This document shows, piece by piece, positions 23,876 through 32,806 of a stretch of 40,934 nucleotides of DNA. The stretch covers positions 1 through 40,934 of the forward strand of contig NZ_KV827655.1 of the NCBI RefSeq assembly GCF_001836165.1. Reading direction: 5' to 3'. Position 1 is the first letter of the stretch, and the number at the start of each line of letters is the position of its first letter. The position numbers were made by a program, and so were the translations under genes. Below the pieces are notes generated by a model. It was not told where the DNA came from and made no database searches. It saw nothing but the letters and a program-made list of their open reading frames with translations. Source of the DNA: Corynebacterium sp. HMSC036D02 (GTDB lineage Bacteria; Actinomycetota; Actinomycetes; Mycobacteriales; Mycobacteriaceae).

Positions 23876-24805
23876 CTAATCCAGCGGCTCAACCCTGCAC
23901 ACCACGTGGAGTGAGCTGGGGTCCTTGGCCTTGCGCAACGTAAGAGTACGGTTTTTACCACCGCCGTCCGTTTCGCCGCCTGGGGCCACGTAGACACCCG
24001 TGGTCGCCGGAAGAATGACCGGCTTGTAGAAGTCCGCGCTGATGCGAACAGCACCCGGAAGGGTGCCGTCAAGCACCGACAGCATACGGGCGTGCGTGTA
24101 CATGCCATGCGCAATGGGCGCGGGGAAACCGAAGAGTTTGGCACCCACGGCGGAGACGTGGATGGGGTTCTTATCACCAGACGCCGCCGCATAGACGCGA
24201 GTGCTCTCGGCGCTAAAGCGCAGCGTTGCCGTAGGGGTCCCCACCTCGTCGCCGGAGAAGTCGAGGAAACGCTCGGCTTCTGGGCGGGTTCTCACTTGCC
24301 GCGGGGTGTCCTTGGTGAATTTCGCACCCTGGCCTAGGAAGACTGATGTCTGGCGCCAGATCTCCTCGCCGCCCACGCTGTAGGTGGTCACCATATCGAT
24401 GACCAAGCCTTTGCGGTGTGGGCGCAGGTTTTCCGCATGCACGGCGATGTCATAGCGCTCGTCGACGCGCAGCGGGCGTGTCTGCTCAATGCGGTTGGAC
24501 AGGTGCACCACGCCCACAGCGGGGAAAGGAAAATCCGGAGCGGCCATCACCTTGATGGCGAGCGGGAAGGCCAGCGCGTACAGATAAGTAGCGGGCAGCT
24601 CGTTGCCCAGGCGCAGGCCCGTGGCTTGACAGTAGCGAGCCAGGTGCTCGGTGTCTACGCGCACTCCCGCGACCCGGTAAGCAGTCTGTGGGTCGTCGAC
24701 CTTGCGCTTGCCTGCCCCCAGCCCGGGGATGGGCACCGCACCCACCGTGAGTTTGCGATAGAGCGCAGGAAGATCTGGAATCTCGTTGAGTGTGGTGACG
24801 TTCAT
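23876..24805 (-). CDS. htdX: MaoC-family 3-hydroxyacyl-thioester dehydratase, HtdX-like
   Basis: The 309-residue double-hotdog hydratase has its catalytic MaoC motif in the C-terminal half: YAAASGDKNPIHVSAVGAK with D211 and H216, followed by FPAPIAHGMYTHA (H233). The N-terminal half is a degenerate hotdog. It dehydrates 3-hydroxyacyl-CoA/ACP. The order htdX-fabG4 next to fadA2 and fadE5 matches M. tuberculosis Rv0241c-Rv0244c. Its ATG abuts the fabG4 stop (TAA then ATG), so translation is coupled. Confidence 0.87.
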   Translation of the reverse strand: MNVTTLNEIPDLPALYRKLTVGAVPIPGLGAGKRKVDDPQTAYRVAGVRVDTEHLARYCQATGLRLGNELPATYLYALAFPLAIKVMAAPDFPFPAVGVVHLSNRIEQTRPLRVDERYDIAVHAENLRPHRKGLVIDMVTTYSVGGEEIWRQTSVFLGQGAKFTKDTPRQVRTRPEAERFLDFSGDEVGTPTATLRFSAESTRVYAAASGDKNPIHVSAVGAKLFGFPAPIAHGMYTHARMLSVLDGTLPGAVRISADFYKPVILPATTGVYVAPGGETDGGGKNRTLTLRKAKDPSSLHVVCRVEPLD

Positions 24806-26146
24806 TTAGGCTCCCATGAGGTTCTGGCCGCAAACGCGGACGGTGTTGCCGCTCACCGCGGCGGAGGCCGGCGAGGCGAAGAAGGCGACGGTCTCGGCGA
24901 CGTCGACAGGCAAGCCACCTTGCTGCAGTGAGTTCAGGCGGCGGCCGATCTCGCGCGGGCCGGTCGGCATCGCCGCGGTCATGGCGGTTTCAATAAAGCC
25001 CGGCGCCACTGCGTTGATGGTGGAGCCGTTCTCAGCGAGGACGGGACGCAGGGCGTCGACCAGCCCAATGATTCCGGCCTTAGTGGTGGCGTAATTCGTC
25101 TGGCCGCGATTGCCGGAAATACCCGCCATGGAGGACACACCAATCACTGCGGCACCCGGCGCGAGGGAGCCAGACTCCAGGAGGTTTTCGGTGATGCGCA
25201 CCGGCGCCAGAAGGTTAACGGCCAGGACAGCATCCCACTGGCCTTCATTCATATTGGCCATAAGCTTGTCGCGGGTAATACCGGCGTTGTGGACGATGAC
25301 GTCAATGGCTCGGCCGTGGCGCTCCTGCGCGTGCTGAGCAATCTTATCTGCGGCTTGGGGGTCGGTGACGTCGAGGGGCAGCGCGGTGCCCTTGACCTTG
25401 TTCGCGGTCTTGGCCAAGTGCTCGCTGGCCTGCGGGATGTCGATGCAGATGACGCTCGCACCATCGCGCGCCAGCACCTCAGCAATGGTGGCGCCGATGC
25501 CGCGGGCCGCACCAGTCACCACCGCCAACCGCCCGTCAAGGGGCTGCTCCCAGTTCTGCACTTCGCCATTGGTTGCCGGGGAATCGTGTCCCTGGGCGCT
25601 GACGCGCACAACCTGCCCGTCCACGAAGGCCGACTTCCCAGAAAGGAAGAAGCGGAGCGTGGACTCCACCTCTGCGGTGGCAGCAGGGTCTGCCCAGACC
25701 AGGTTTACGGTGCCGCCCTTGCGCATTTCCTTGGCCAGGGAACGGGTGAATCCTTCGAGGGCACGGGCGGCAATGCGGGCGTCGATAGTGTCCGCAGCTT
25801 CCGGGGTGGTGCCGACGACCACCAAGCGCGCGCACGGCAGGAGGTTGCGCATCTGCGGGTTGAAGAAATCATAGAGCTCGCGCAGCTTTTCGGGGGTGTC
25901 CAGGCCGGTGGCGTCGAAGACGAGGGCGGCGCGCTTCGCCTCCGCGGAAGCATTGATGACCTGGTAGTCCACGGCTAGCTGGGAACTCAGAAACTCAGCG
26001 ATGCGCCCCTGGCCGCCAATGACGATGGGGCCATCGAGCGCTGGTTCCCCAGCCTTGTGGCGACGCAGGGGGTGGCCTTGGGGTACTCCTGCTTTGGCGG
26101 CGAGCGGTGAGTTGATGAGCTTCTCAGCAAATGTGACGTTCGGCAT
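24806..26146 (-). CDS. fabG4: High-molecular-weight 3-oxoacyl-(ACP/CoA) reductase FabG4
   Basis: This short-chain dehydrogenase has 446 residues, the long form with an N-terminal flavodoxin-like domain of about 200 residues without a clear cofactor site, then a standard FabG domain. The Rossmann motif TGAARGIG is at 211-218, NAG at 287-289, Ser in GVSSMAG near 338, and the catalytic Y352 and K356 in NYATTKAG. It reduces 3-oxoacyl-CoA/ACP. From memory it matches mycobacterial FabG4 in length and layout. A GAAAGGA lies somewhat far upstream (about 12 bp). It is first in an operon with htdX. Confidence 0.9.
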   Translation of the reverse strand: MPNVTFAEKLINSPLAAKAGVPQGHPLRRHKAGEPALDGPIVIGGQGRIAEFLSSQLAVDYQVINASAEAKRAALVFDATGLDTPEKLRELYDFFNPQMRNLLPCARLVVVGTTPEAADTIDARIAARALEGFTRSLAKEMRKGGTVNLVWADPAATAEVESTLRFFLSGKSAFVDGQVVRVSAQGHDSPATNGEVQNWEQPLDGRLAVVTGAARGIGATIAEVLARDGASVICIDIPQASEHLAKTANKVKGTALPLDVTDPQAADKIAQHAQERHGRAIDVIVHNAGITRDKLMANMNEGQWDAVLAVNLLAPVRITENLLESGSLAPGAAVIGVSSMAGISGNRGQTNYATTKAGIIGLVDALRPVLAENGSTINAVAPGFIETAMTAAMPTGPREIGRRLNSLQQGGLPVDVAETVAFFASPASAAVSGNTVRVCGQNLMGA

Positions 26147-26175
26147 AGGCTGGCATGTTCCTTTCTCGATTCTTC

Positions 26176-26234
26176 ACAACCTTGCGAGCTTTGTTGAGCT
26201 GGTTGCAAGGTTAGTTAATTGAGTGATAGAACTA
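26176..26234. promoter_or_regulatory. Inverted-repeat control region between fabG4 and fadA2
   Basis: Two inverted repeats overlap in the divergent promoter. AACCTTGC (26176-26183) pairs with GCAAGGTT (26203-26210), with AGCT/AGCT inside. GTTAGTT (26208-26214) pairs with AACTAAC (26228-26234) across a 13-bp gap. TetR-type fatty-acid regulators use operators of this kind. Which regulator binds is unknown; no regulator gene is adjacent. Confidence 0.5.
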
Positions 26235-26332
26235 ACAATATCACTTTAGTTGTGACGCGAAATGAACAGTCGGGTTGCTCCCCCCCTCCCGCTGGGACGA
26301 TTCGCACCAGACCACTCGCGAAGGAGTTTTCA

Positions 26333-27631
26333 ATGACCAACCCCCCGCACCGCGTAGCCATCCTCGGCGGTAACCGCATTCCCTTTGCTCGCTCCAATAA
26401 GCAGTACGCCCACGCGTCCAACCAAGACATGCTCACCAGTGCGTTGGATGGACTCGTCGCACGTTACGGGCTTCACGACGAACGCCTCGGCCTCGTCGCC
26501 GCCGGCGCTGTGCTCAAGCACTCCCGCGATTTCAATCTGACCCGCGAGTCGGTCCTCGGTTCCGCGCTCGACTCGACCACCCCAGCACTCGATATGCAGC
26601 AGGCCTGCTGCACTTCTCTTGCGGCAGCTATCCATGTCGGTGATGCCATTGCCCAAGGCCGGATCTCCGCCGGCATCGCAGGAGGCACGGACACCACCTC
26701 GGATGCCCCGCTGGCTGTCAATGACACGCTGCGCCGCACACTACTCAATCTCACCCGCGCCAAGACGGCCGCGCAGCGCGCCCAGCTCATCGGCTCCATC
26801 CGCCCGTCGCAGCTGGCCCCGGAACAGCCGCAGAACGGCGAACCCCGCACCGGTCTCTCCATGGGTGACCACGCCGCCATCACCGCCCGCGAGATGAACG
26901 TCAGCCGCGAAGCCCAGGACAAGCTGGCACTCGCCTCCCACCAGAACCTCCACAAGGCCTGGGAGGAGGGTTTCTTCGATGACCTCACCACCGGCTTCCT
27001 CGGCGTCAATCGCGATACCAACCTGCGTCCGGATTCCTCCCTGGAGTCCCTAGCCAAGCTCAAGCCGGTCTTTGGTAAACACGATGCCGAGCAGCACGGC
27101 ACACAGGCGACGATGACAGCAGGCAACTCCACGCCGCTGACCGACGGCGCCTCCGTCGCTCTCCTCAGCTCTGAAGAGTGGGCGGCTGAGCACAACATCG
27201 AGCCCCGCGCCTTCCTGGTGGATTCCGAAACCGCGGCCGTCGACTTTGTCCACGGCCCAGATGGCCTACTCATGGCCCCTACCTACGCGGTTCCTCGCCT
27301 GCTGGAGCGCAACAATCTGAGCCTGCAGGATTTCGATTTCTACGAGATCCACGAAGCCTTCGCCTCCCAGGTACTCGCCACCCTGTCTGCGTGGGAGGAC
27401 GAAACCTACTGCCGCGAGCGCCTCGGCCTGCAGTCCGCGCTGGGCCCCATCGACCGCGCCAAGCTCAACGTCAAGGGCTCTTCCCTTGCTGCCGGCCACC
27501 CCTTCGCCGCCACCGGCACCCGCATCCTCGCCACCACCGCCAAGATTCTTGAAGAAAACGGCGGCGGACGCGCCCTCATTTCCATCTGCGCCGCCGGCGG
27601 CCAGGGTGTCGCGGCCATCGTCGAGCGCTAA
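26333..27631 (+). CDS. fadA2: Acetyl-CoA acyltransferase (thiolase), FadA2-like
   Basis: This thiolase cleaves or forms 3-oxoacyl-CoA. Its 432 residues have the nucleophile C93 in QQACCTSLAAAI, the His in GSSLAAGHPFAATGTR, and the second catalytic Cys in ISICAAGGQGVAAI at the C-terminus. ATG 26333 is chosen because AAGGAG lies 6 bp upstream; the open frame continues further up without coding character. With fadE5 28 bp downstream, it forms an operon divergent from fabG4-htdX, together covering beta-oxidation chemistry except hydration by a crotonase. Confidence 0.92.
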   Translation: MTNPPHRVAILGGNRIPFARSNKQYAHASNQDMLTSALDGLVARYGLHDERLGLVAAGAVLKHSRDFNLTRESVLGSALDSTTPALDMQQACCTSLAAAIHVGDAIAQGRISAGIAGGTDTTSDAPLAVNDTLRRTLLNLTRAKTAAQRAQLIGSIRPSQLAPEQPQNGEPRTGLSMGDHAAITAREMNVSREAQDKLALASHQNLHKAWEEGFFDDLTTGFLGVNRDTNLRPDSSLESLAKLKPVFGKHDAEQHGTQATMTAGNSTPLTDGASVALLSSEEWAAEHNIEPRAFLVDSETAAVDFVHGPDGLLMAPTYAVPRLLERNNLSLQDFDFYEIHEAFASQVLATLSAWEDETYCRERLGLQSALGPIDRAKLNVKGSSLAAGHPFAATGTRILATTAKILEENGGGRALISICAAGGQGVAAIVER

Positions 27632-27659
27632 AAACTTCCCTCCCAGAAAGGACCCCACC

Positions 27660-29744
27660 ATGGCACTCACCAAGTCCTCCTCGGACAAGAAACCCGTCTC
27701 CCCAGAGCTCAACAACCAGGCCTCCACCGACGCCCCCAAGGCCGAGGCCCGCAGCCCACACCGCCTGCCCACCACCCCCAAGCCTTCCGTCGCCACCGAG
27801 CTTGCCGCGCTTCTCGACGGCCCCCACGCCGCCTTCCGCCAGGAGCTGCGCACCTTCCTCAACGATCCTTCGCTCTTCCCGAACCCGGATCTGCCCATGG
27901 CGGAGCAGCGCCTACACACCTTTGAGAACCTCTCCAAGGTTCGTGACTTCGGCGGATTCAACCACGGCCTGCGCCGCGCCAACGGCGGTGCCGGCAAGCC
28001 AAATCTCTCCACCTTCACCCTCGAGGGCTTGGCGTGGGTCGACGGTTCGCTGGCGATTAAGTCCGGTGTGCAGTGGGGCCTGTGGGGTGGAGCGCTGGAT
28101 CAGCTAGGCACCGAGCGCCACCTCAAGTGGGTTGAGAAGGCCGCCAGCCTGGAGTTGCCGGGCTGTTTCGCCATGACTGAGCGCGGCCATGGTTCCGATG
28201 TGCAATCCCTCGAGACCACCGCCACCTTCGACCCGGATACCGATGAGTTCATCATCAACACCCCCTCCGATTCCGCGGTGAAGAACTACATCGGTAACGC
28301 CGCCAAGGATGGCCGCGCGGCCGTCGTCTTCACCCAGCTCATCACCCCGGATAGCGACGGCCGCTCCCACGGCGTCCACGCCATCATCGTCCCCATCCGC
28401 GATGAAGAAGGCAAGGAGCTGCCAGGCGTTACCTTGGGCGATCATGGCCACAAGGGTGGTTTGGTAGGCGTCGATAATGGCACCCTGCGCTTCGACAACG
28501 TCCGCGTGCCGCGCGAAAACCTGCTCAACCGCTTCGCCGATGTGGACGAGAACGGCAAGTACTCCTCCCCCATCGAGTCCAAGAATGCTCGCTTCTTCAC
28601 CATGCTGGGCACTCTCATCCGCGGCCGCATCGGCGTATCCGGCGCAGCGGGTGCCGCCACCGAGGCATCCCTGGACATTGCGATTCGCTACGCCAACCGC
28701 CGCCGCCAGTTCGAAGGCGCCACCGGCGCGGAAAAGCGCCTCATCGAGCACCGTCAGCACCGCCGCCGCCTACTCATTCCGCTGGCCCGTACGTACGCAC
28801 TGCACCTGCTCTACAACCAGATTCTGGAGCGCTACCAGGAGCAAAACGATCAGCACGAGGCTGGCACCTGGTCTGTGACGGAACCGACCGAAGAGCAGAA
28901 ATTCGCCTCTCGCGAGATGGAGTCTCTGGCCGCAGCCATCAAGACTGCACAGACCCAGCACGCTACACGCACCATTCAGGAATGCCGCGAGGCCTGCGGC
29001 GGCGCCGGCTATATGTCAGAGAACCGCCTGACCACCTACCGCGCCGATTCCGATGTCTTCGCGACCTTCGAGGGTGATAACACGGTGCTCATTCAGATGG
29101 TGGGCAAGAACCTGCTCACCGCTTATGGCCGCGCGATGAATGACATGAGCCCGTGGGACACCGTGAAGTACGCAGCCTCCACCGCCACCGATGTGGTTCG
29201 TCGCCGCTACGGTTTCACCACCCGTCTGCAAAGCCTGGTGGACCGCGTGAATCCCTCTGAGGCTTCGCTTTTCGACGCCACCTACCAGGCCAAGCTGATC
29301 GACGACCGCGCCCAGTCCATCCTCTTCTCCCTCGTGCGCCGCATCCAGCCGGCCCGCAAGGCCGATAAGGTGCAGGCTGCTGCCATCGTTGACCAGTGCC
29401 AGGATCACCTCATCGCCGCCGGCTGGGCTCGTGTGGATACTTTGTTGGTCCAGGCCATGATTGAGGCAGAGGAGCGTCTTGAGGAAGGTTCGCTGGCGCG
29501 CCAGGTCTTTGAGCAGCTGCGCCACCTCTTCGTCTTCGACACCTTGGTTCAGCACGCGGGCTGGTACCAGGAGCACAACCTGATCCCGGCTGGCCGCATC
29601 AAGGCTGCCCGCGCCGCCATCAACGACCTTGTTGATTCGCTGGCACCGTGGTCCGTCGTTCTCGTGGATGCCTTCGGCGTCCCGCCTGAGGTCCACAACA
29701 TCCCGATGCTCACCGAGGCCGGTGTGGATCCGCTCCACGTCTAG
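27660..29744 (+). CDS. fadE5: Acyl-CoA dehydrogenase FadE5-like
   Basis: This FAD enzyme introduces the alpha-beta double bond into acyl-CoA. At 694 residues it is the long acyl-CoA-oxidase-like form, as mycobacterial FadE5. Seen are FAMTERGHGSDVQ near 170, the FAD/substrate region FDNVRVPRENLLNRF, and catalytic E444 in CREACGGAGYMSE. A polar N-terminal stretch of about 35 residues precedes the domain. The ATG at 27660 has AGAAAGGA about 10 bp upstream. A good terminator follows. Confidence 0.93.
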   Translation: MALTKSSSDKKPVSPELNNQASTDAPKAEARSPHRLPTTPKPSVATELAALLDGPHAAFRQELRTFLNDPSLFPNPDLPMAEQRLHTFENLSKVRDFGGFNHGLRRANGGAGKPNLSTFTLEGLAWVDGSLAIKSGVQWGLWGGALDQLGTERHLKWVEKAASLELPGCFAMTERGHGSDVQSLETTATFDPDTDEFIINTPSDSAVKNYIGNAAKDGRAAVVFTQLITPDSDGRSHGVHAIIVPIRDEEGKELPGVTLGDHGHKGGLVGVDNGTLRFDNVRVPRENLLNRFADVDENGKYSSPIESKNARFFTMLGTLIRGRIGVSGAAGAATEASLDIAIRYANRRRQFEGATGAEKRLIEHRQHRRRLLIPLARTYALHLLYNQILERYQEQNDQHEAGTWSVTEPTEEQKFASREMESLAAAIKTAQTQHATRTIQECREACGGAGYMSENRLTTYRADSDVFATFEGDNTVLIQMVGKNLLTAYGRAMNDMSPWDTVKYAASTATDVVRRRYGFTTRLQSLVDRVNPSEASLFDATYQAKLIDDRAQSILFSLVRRIQPARKADKVQAAAIVDQCQDHLIAAGWARVDTLLVQAMIEAEERLEEGSLARQVFEQLRHLFVFDTLVQHAGWYQEHNLIPAGRIKAARAAINDLVDSLAPWSVVLVDAFGVPPEVHNIPMLTEAGVDPLHV

Positions 29745-29760
29745 CCACTCCACGCATGCT

Positions 29761-29793
29761 GAGGGCACTTCCGCCACCTGGCGGGGTGCCCTC
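29761..29793 (+). terminator. fadE5 terminator
   Basis: GAGGGCA (29761-29767) pairs with TGCCCTC (29787-29793), with an inner CCGCC/GGCGG stem, followed by CCTGTCTTT. Confidence 0.75.
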
Positions 29794-29840
29794 CCTGTCT
29801 TTCAGTCACGCGCAGTATCACGCATTTAACATCCACAAGC

Positions 29841-30482
29841 ATGACTACCTCACACGCCATGTTCTCCAGTTCCTTCCCGCCTTCCGATGACCTCTTGGTT
29901 TCCGGCACCCTCCGCAACGACATCTCGCTTCATCTGTGCCACGGCCATTCACACCAGGACATTCACAATGACTTCATTGAGCTTCTCGACGATCCTTCCG
30001 AGTGGACGACAGTGCGCACGGATCCCTTCCCGGAAGACTTCGATGCCATCATCGACGAAGTTGCCGCTGAGTACGCACATAAGGTCACAGAGAAGTCCGC
30101 AGACGCACAACGTCTCGACGCCCTTCGGGGTGAACTGCGACAGCGCAACCTAGCTTTCAGCTTTGACGAGGGGTGGGACGCCTCCGACGGCGCTGAGTGC
30201 GGCGCCGAAATGGCGGAAGAAGACGGTGCCGCAGGATATGTTTATTGCCACATGCAGGACGTCGACAGGCTGATCCATACCGGAGACCTCTTCTTCGGTT
30301 TCGGCACGATGAAAACCGATGCCGAGCTCAGCACACCTGTGGCCGTTGGCGAGCTACTCGTCGAAGCGCTGCACGCTGTTGGTTTCAACCCCACGTGGGA
30401 TGGCAACCCTAACGCACGTGTACTCTGCCAGGGCCTCGTCGTCGAGTACCCGCTCGCTGAGGACCTCACCAACTCCGAATAG
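29841..30482 (+). CDS. DUF6891-like protein of unknown function
   Basis: The 213-residue soluble protein resembles DUF6891. The N-terminal half is acidic and helical (about 30-110); the C-terminal half has the family pattern GYVYCHMQDVDRLIHTGDLFFG and TPVAVGELLVEALHAVGFNPTWDGN. There is no signal peptide or membrane segment. ATG 29841 has no clear ribosome-binding site; MFSSSF six codons later is possible. There are no informative neighbours. Family assignment is by memory of the motif pattern, and the function is unknown. Confidence 0.65.
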   Translation: MTTSHAMFSSSFPPSDDLLVSGTLRNDISLHLCHGHSHQDIHNDFIELLDDPSEWTTVRTDPFPEDFDAIIDEVAAEYAHKVTEKSADAQRLDALRGELRQRNLAFSFDEGWDASDGAECGAEMAEEDGAAGYVYCHMQDVDRLIHTGDLFFGFGTMKTDAELSTPVAVGELLVEALHAVGFNPTWDGNPNARVLCQGLVVEYPLAEDLTNSE

Positions 30483-30525
30483 GCTCCTTCCATAGCGCCC
30501 ATAAAGCTATCCCCCTCCCGTTCGG

Positions 30526-31287
30526 CTAGCCCGCAACAACCATCCAGATGGCTACCATGTGCACCACCGCCGCGGCAATCGTCGCGGTGTGAAAGTGTTC
30601 GTGGTAGCCATACCAGCGCGCGTTGCGCCCCGGCCACTTAAAGCCGTACATCAACGCACCCAACGAGTAGACCACCCCACCTGCGAACAGCAGCCACACC
30701 ACGGCCGGTCCAGCGGATTGCCACAGATTCGGCAACAGAGGCAGGATGAGCCAGCCCAACACGAGATAGACCACCACGTCCAGCCACCGTGGGTGATTAA
30801 TCCACACCAAGTTCAAGACAACACCCATGATGGCGCCCACCCACGCAGCAGCCAGCATCCATAGCGCCTGCGTCGGGTCCAGCACGATGGCGCACAGCGG
30901 CGTGTAGGTCGCCGCAATGAACACCGAAATCGTTGCGTGATCAGCACGCCGCCACCACTGCACCGCGCGCATAGATACCCACGGCCAGCGGTGGTACAAC
31001 GCCGAGACCGTAAAGAGACCAACCACGCCGACGCCATAAACCGTCACCGCTAGCCCCTGCCACCACGGCAGCGTCATCCACGCAAAGGTAATCAAAACCG
31101 TCGATGCGATCAGGGAGGCAATGGCCGCGAAGAAGTGCCCCCAGCCACGCGTTAGTGGGCGCGGGCCGCGGTCCGCCATCCAGTAGGTGCGCTGAATGCG
31201 CTGCTCCATAGTGCTGTGATCGCGCATAGCGCTTTCTGCAACTGGCGAATCTTGCGGGGAAGATATGTGAGCACTGGGTGCGTTCAT
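30526..31287 (-). CDS. Haemolysin III / PAQR-family membrane protein
   Basis: The 253-residue protein has a polar N-terminal tail of about 40 residues, then seven hydrophobic segments beginning GWGHFFAAIASLIASTVLI. Family residues include YHRWPW after the second segment, DHATISVFIAATYTPL near the middle, and WYGYHEHFHTATIAAAVVH at the end, with the His residues that form the PAQR metal site. Bacterial members are of uncertain function, and haemolysis is not shown for most. The ATG at 31287 (MNAPSAH) is preferred, with AAGGG about 9 bp upstream. Confidence 0.88.
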   Translation of the reverse strand: MNAPSAHISSPQDSPVAESAMRDHSTMEQRIQRTYWMADRGPRPLTRGWGHFFAAIASLIASTVLITFAWMTLPWWQGLAVTVYGVGVVGLFTVSALYHRWPWVSMRAVQWWRRADHATISVFIAATYTPLCAIVLDPTQALWMLAAAWVGAIMGVVLNLVWINHPRWLDVVVYLVLGWLILPLLPNLWQSAGPAVVWLLFAGGVVYSLGALMYGFKWPGRNARWYGYHEHFHTATIAAAVVHMVAIWMVVAG

Positions 31288-31430
31288 AGTGATGGCCCTT
31301 GCCTTATCTGAAATGCAGGTCATGCGAATAACGCATTCACCCCCAAAACTTACGTACCCGTAAATATACGGCCGAGCATTGCGGCGGACAAGGGTTGAGC
31401 GAAAGTTTTCGCCAGGTTTTCTGCCGATAT

Positions 31431-31461
31431 TTGCAGTTCGGCAGAGTTAACAACGTAAACT
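31431..31461 (+). promoter_or_regulatory. Candidate promoter of the mycolyltransferase gene, possibly leaderless
   Basis: TTGCAG (31431-31436) and TAAACT (31456-31461) are separated by 19 bp. TAAACT ends 9 bp before the ATG and there is no Shine-Dalgarno site, so transcription probably starts at or next to the start codon. A CCGTA/TACGG hairpin lies further upstream at 31358-31371. Confidence 0.45.
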
Positions 31462-31470
31462 ACACTCGTT

Positions 31471-32508
31471 ATGTTTTCCTATGTCTCACGTTCTCGCCGC
31501 GCCGCGGCGCTGTTCGCAGCTGCCATGGTGGCACTGGGGGCGGCGTCGGCAGGCATTGGCTCCGCCTCCGCCCAATCCAGCACCATCGGTGAGGTTTCCT
31601 CGCGCGTGACCAACCCGCAGCCCTGGCTGGGTGACAAGCCTTTCATCACCGCGAAGCGCCACATGGGTGGCAACCACTGGGTGGTGGACGTGTGGTCCCC
31701 GGCCAACCGTGCGGTGATTTCTAATAACGTCTTGCTCCCCGAGGGCGATAAGCCGCGCCCCTCCTTCTACTTGCTGCCCGGCGTGGAGGGCGGCCAGGCC
31801 GGCATGAACTGGATGACGCACTCCGATATCCGCCATTGGGCCGTGGGCAAGAACGTCAACGTGGTGATGCCGCTTGGCGGCGCTTACTCTCTCTACACCG
31901 ATTGGAATGCCGAGGATCCTATCCTGGGTGTCAACAAGTGGAACACCTACATGACCGCTGAGTTGCCCCCGCTGATCGACGCCGAATTCCACGGCACCGG
32001 CCGCGACGCCATCGGCGGCATTTCCTCCACCGGCGGCGCTGCACTCGACATCGCCGGCCACGCCCCACAGCGCTACAAGGCCGCGGCTTCCTACTCCGGC
32101 TGCCCGGTACGCTCCGGCGCGATTGGATTCCCCACTTCCACCGCAATGATCGCCTACGGCGGCGGCTCCTCCTTCAATGCATGGGGCTTGCCGGGCTCCC
32201 CGCAGTGGTTCGAGCACGACCCCAACGCCAACCCCGGACGCCTGCGCGACGTCGAAGTCTTCGTAGGCTCGGCCTCCGGTACCCCGGGCCCCATCGATGG
32301 CGCCAACAACCCGGCCCAGTGGCTCGGCCCCCGCGTGGTAGAGATGGTGGCCAACCAGTGCTCGGAGGAATTCACCCGCAACGCCCGCAACGCCGGGGTG
32401 CGCGTGAACCGTTACTTCAGCCCCCAGGGTTCGCACACCTTCAACCTCTTCTCCCACCAGATGAAGCTGAGTTGGGACCAGACCATCGCCCGCACCATCG
32501 GCGCTTAA
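31471..32508 (+). CDS. Secreted mycolyltransferase / esterase (Ag85-like)
   Basis: The enzyme belongs to the antigen-85 type alpha/beta hydrolases that transfer mycolates to trehalose or arabinogalactan outside the membrane. Its 345 residues start with a signal peptide (RSRRAAALFAAAMVALGAA, cleavage near SASA-QSS at 35). YLLPGVEGGQAGMNW resembles the oxyanion region of corynebacterial Cmt proteins. The likely nucleophile is S185 in GGISSTGG and the catalytic His H322 in QGSHTFNLFS. The motif differs from GxSMxG of Ag85, so activity is inferred. The last 48 bp recur downstream of the Abi gene. Which Cmt paralogue it is cannot be told. Confidence 0.85.
   Translation: MFSYVSRSRRAAALFAAAMVALGAASAGIGSASAQSSTIGEVSSRVTNPQPWLGDKPFITAKRHMGGNHWVVDVWSPANRAVISNNVLLPEGDKPRPSFYLLPGVEGGQAGMNWMTHSDIRHWAVGKNVNVVMPLGGAYSLYTDWNAEDPILGVNKWNTYMTAELPPLIDAEFHGTGRDAIGGISSTGGAALDIAGHAPQRYKAAASYSGCPVRSGAIGFPTSTAMIAYGGGSSFNAWGLPGSPQWFEHDPNANPGRLRDVEVFVGSASGTPGPIDGANNPAQWLGPRVVEMVANQCSEEFTRNARNAGVRVNRYFSPQGSHTFNLFSHQMKLSWDQTIARTIGA
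32461..32508 (+). repeat. Left 48-bp direct repeat (mycolyltransferase 3' end)
   Basis: The repeat runs from the ATG of codon Met to the TAA stop of the mycolyltransferase and encodes MKLSWDQTIARTIGA. The copy at 33850-33897 matches 46 of 48 bases. The two differences (AGT/AGC for Ser, GGC/GGT for Gly) are both synonymous. Similarity stops abruptly at both ends. Confidence 0.9.
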
Positions 32509-32652
32509 GCAGTAGCAGGTTGCTGCCTTACTTCGGGCGCAATTTCCCAGCGCTGCCACAACCCCGGACGATTTCCCCGATGCACCCTCATTTCACCGAG
32601 CCTCGGATGAACAACTAGACCTTTAACGTGCACGTCTACCTGAAAAATGGGA

Positions 32653-32682
32653 TTGACGCATTTCAAGGTCCTACGGTAAAAT
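32653..32682 (+). promoter_or_regulatory. Strong sigma70-type promoter upstream of the Abi_2 gene
   Basis: TTGACG (32653-32658) and TAAAAT (32677-32682) are separated by 18 bp, one of the best promoter matches in the window. Transcription would start near 32689, just before a long hairpin and about 118 nt ahead of the Abi_2 ATG. Confidence 0.75.
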
Positions 32683-32688
32683 TTTGGT

Positions 32689-32770
32689 TAATAGTTCAGC
32701 CCGCCCGGTTTCTCTTCGGAAACTCGGAGTGGGCTGGATCTCTATTTGCACCGTTCCGCCGATCCGATCC
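32689..32770 (+). ncRNA. Candidate structured RNA in the Abi_2 leader
   Basis: The hairpin has outer stem CAGCCC (32697-32702) with GGGCTG (32731-32736), a middle CCG/CGG stem, and inner stem GTTTC (32708-32712) with GAAAC (32719-32723) around a TCTTCG loop. GGATC (32736-32740) can also pair with GATCC at 32761-32765 or 32766-32770. It begins at the predicted transcription start and has no T tract, so it is not a terminator. A structured RNA motif upstream of abiF-type genes is known in other bacteria (from memory, not checked). The 3' end is unknown. Confidence 0.45.
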
Positions 32771-32806
32771 CCACAACAACTCGTCCCCTCTCTAGATTGG
32801 CTTCCC

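Noticed and set aside
26205..26223. DtxR iron box in the fabG4-fadA2 region
   Set aside because: AGGTTAG fits one half, but the other half does not match the DtxR operator.
26251..26263. GlxR (cAMP) site
   Set aside because: The half-sites are in reverse order (TCAC...GTGA) compared with TGTGA-N6-TCACA.
31395..31592. A 65-codon frame overlapping the mycolyltransferase start
   Set aside because: It covers the promoter and signal-peptide region in another frame and has no ribosome-binding site.
32697..32736. Plain terminator of the mycolyltransferase gene
   Set aside because: The hairpin has no T tract, lies 190 bp after the stop codon and falls just after a strong promoter.
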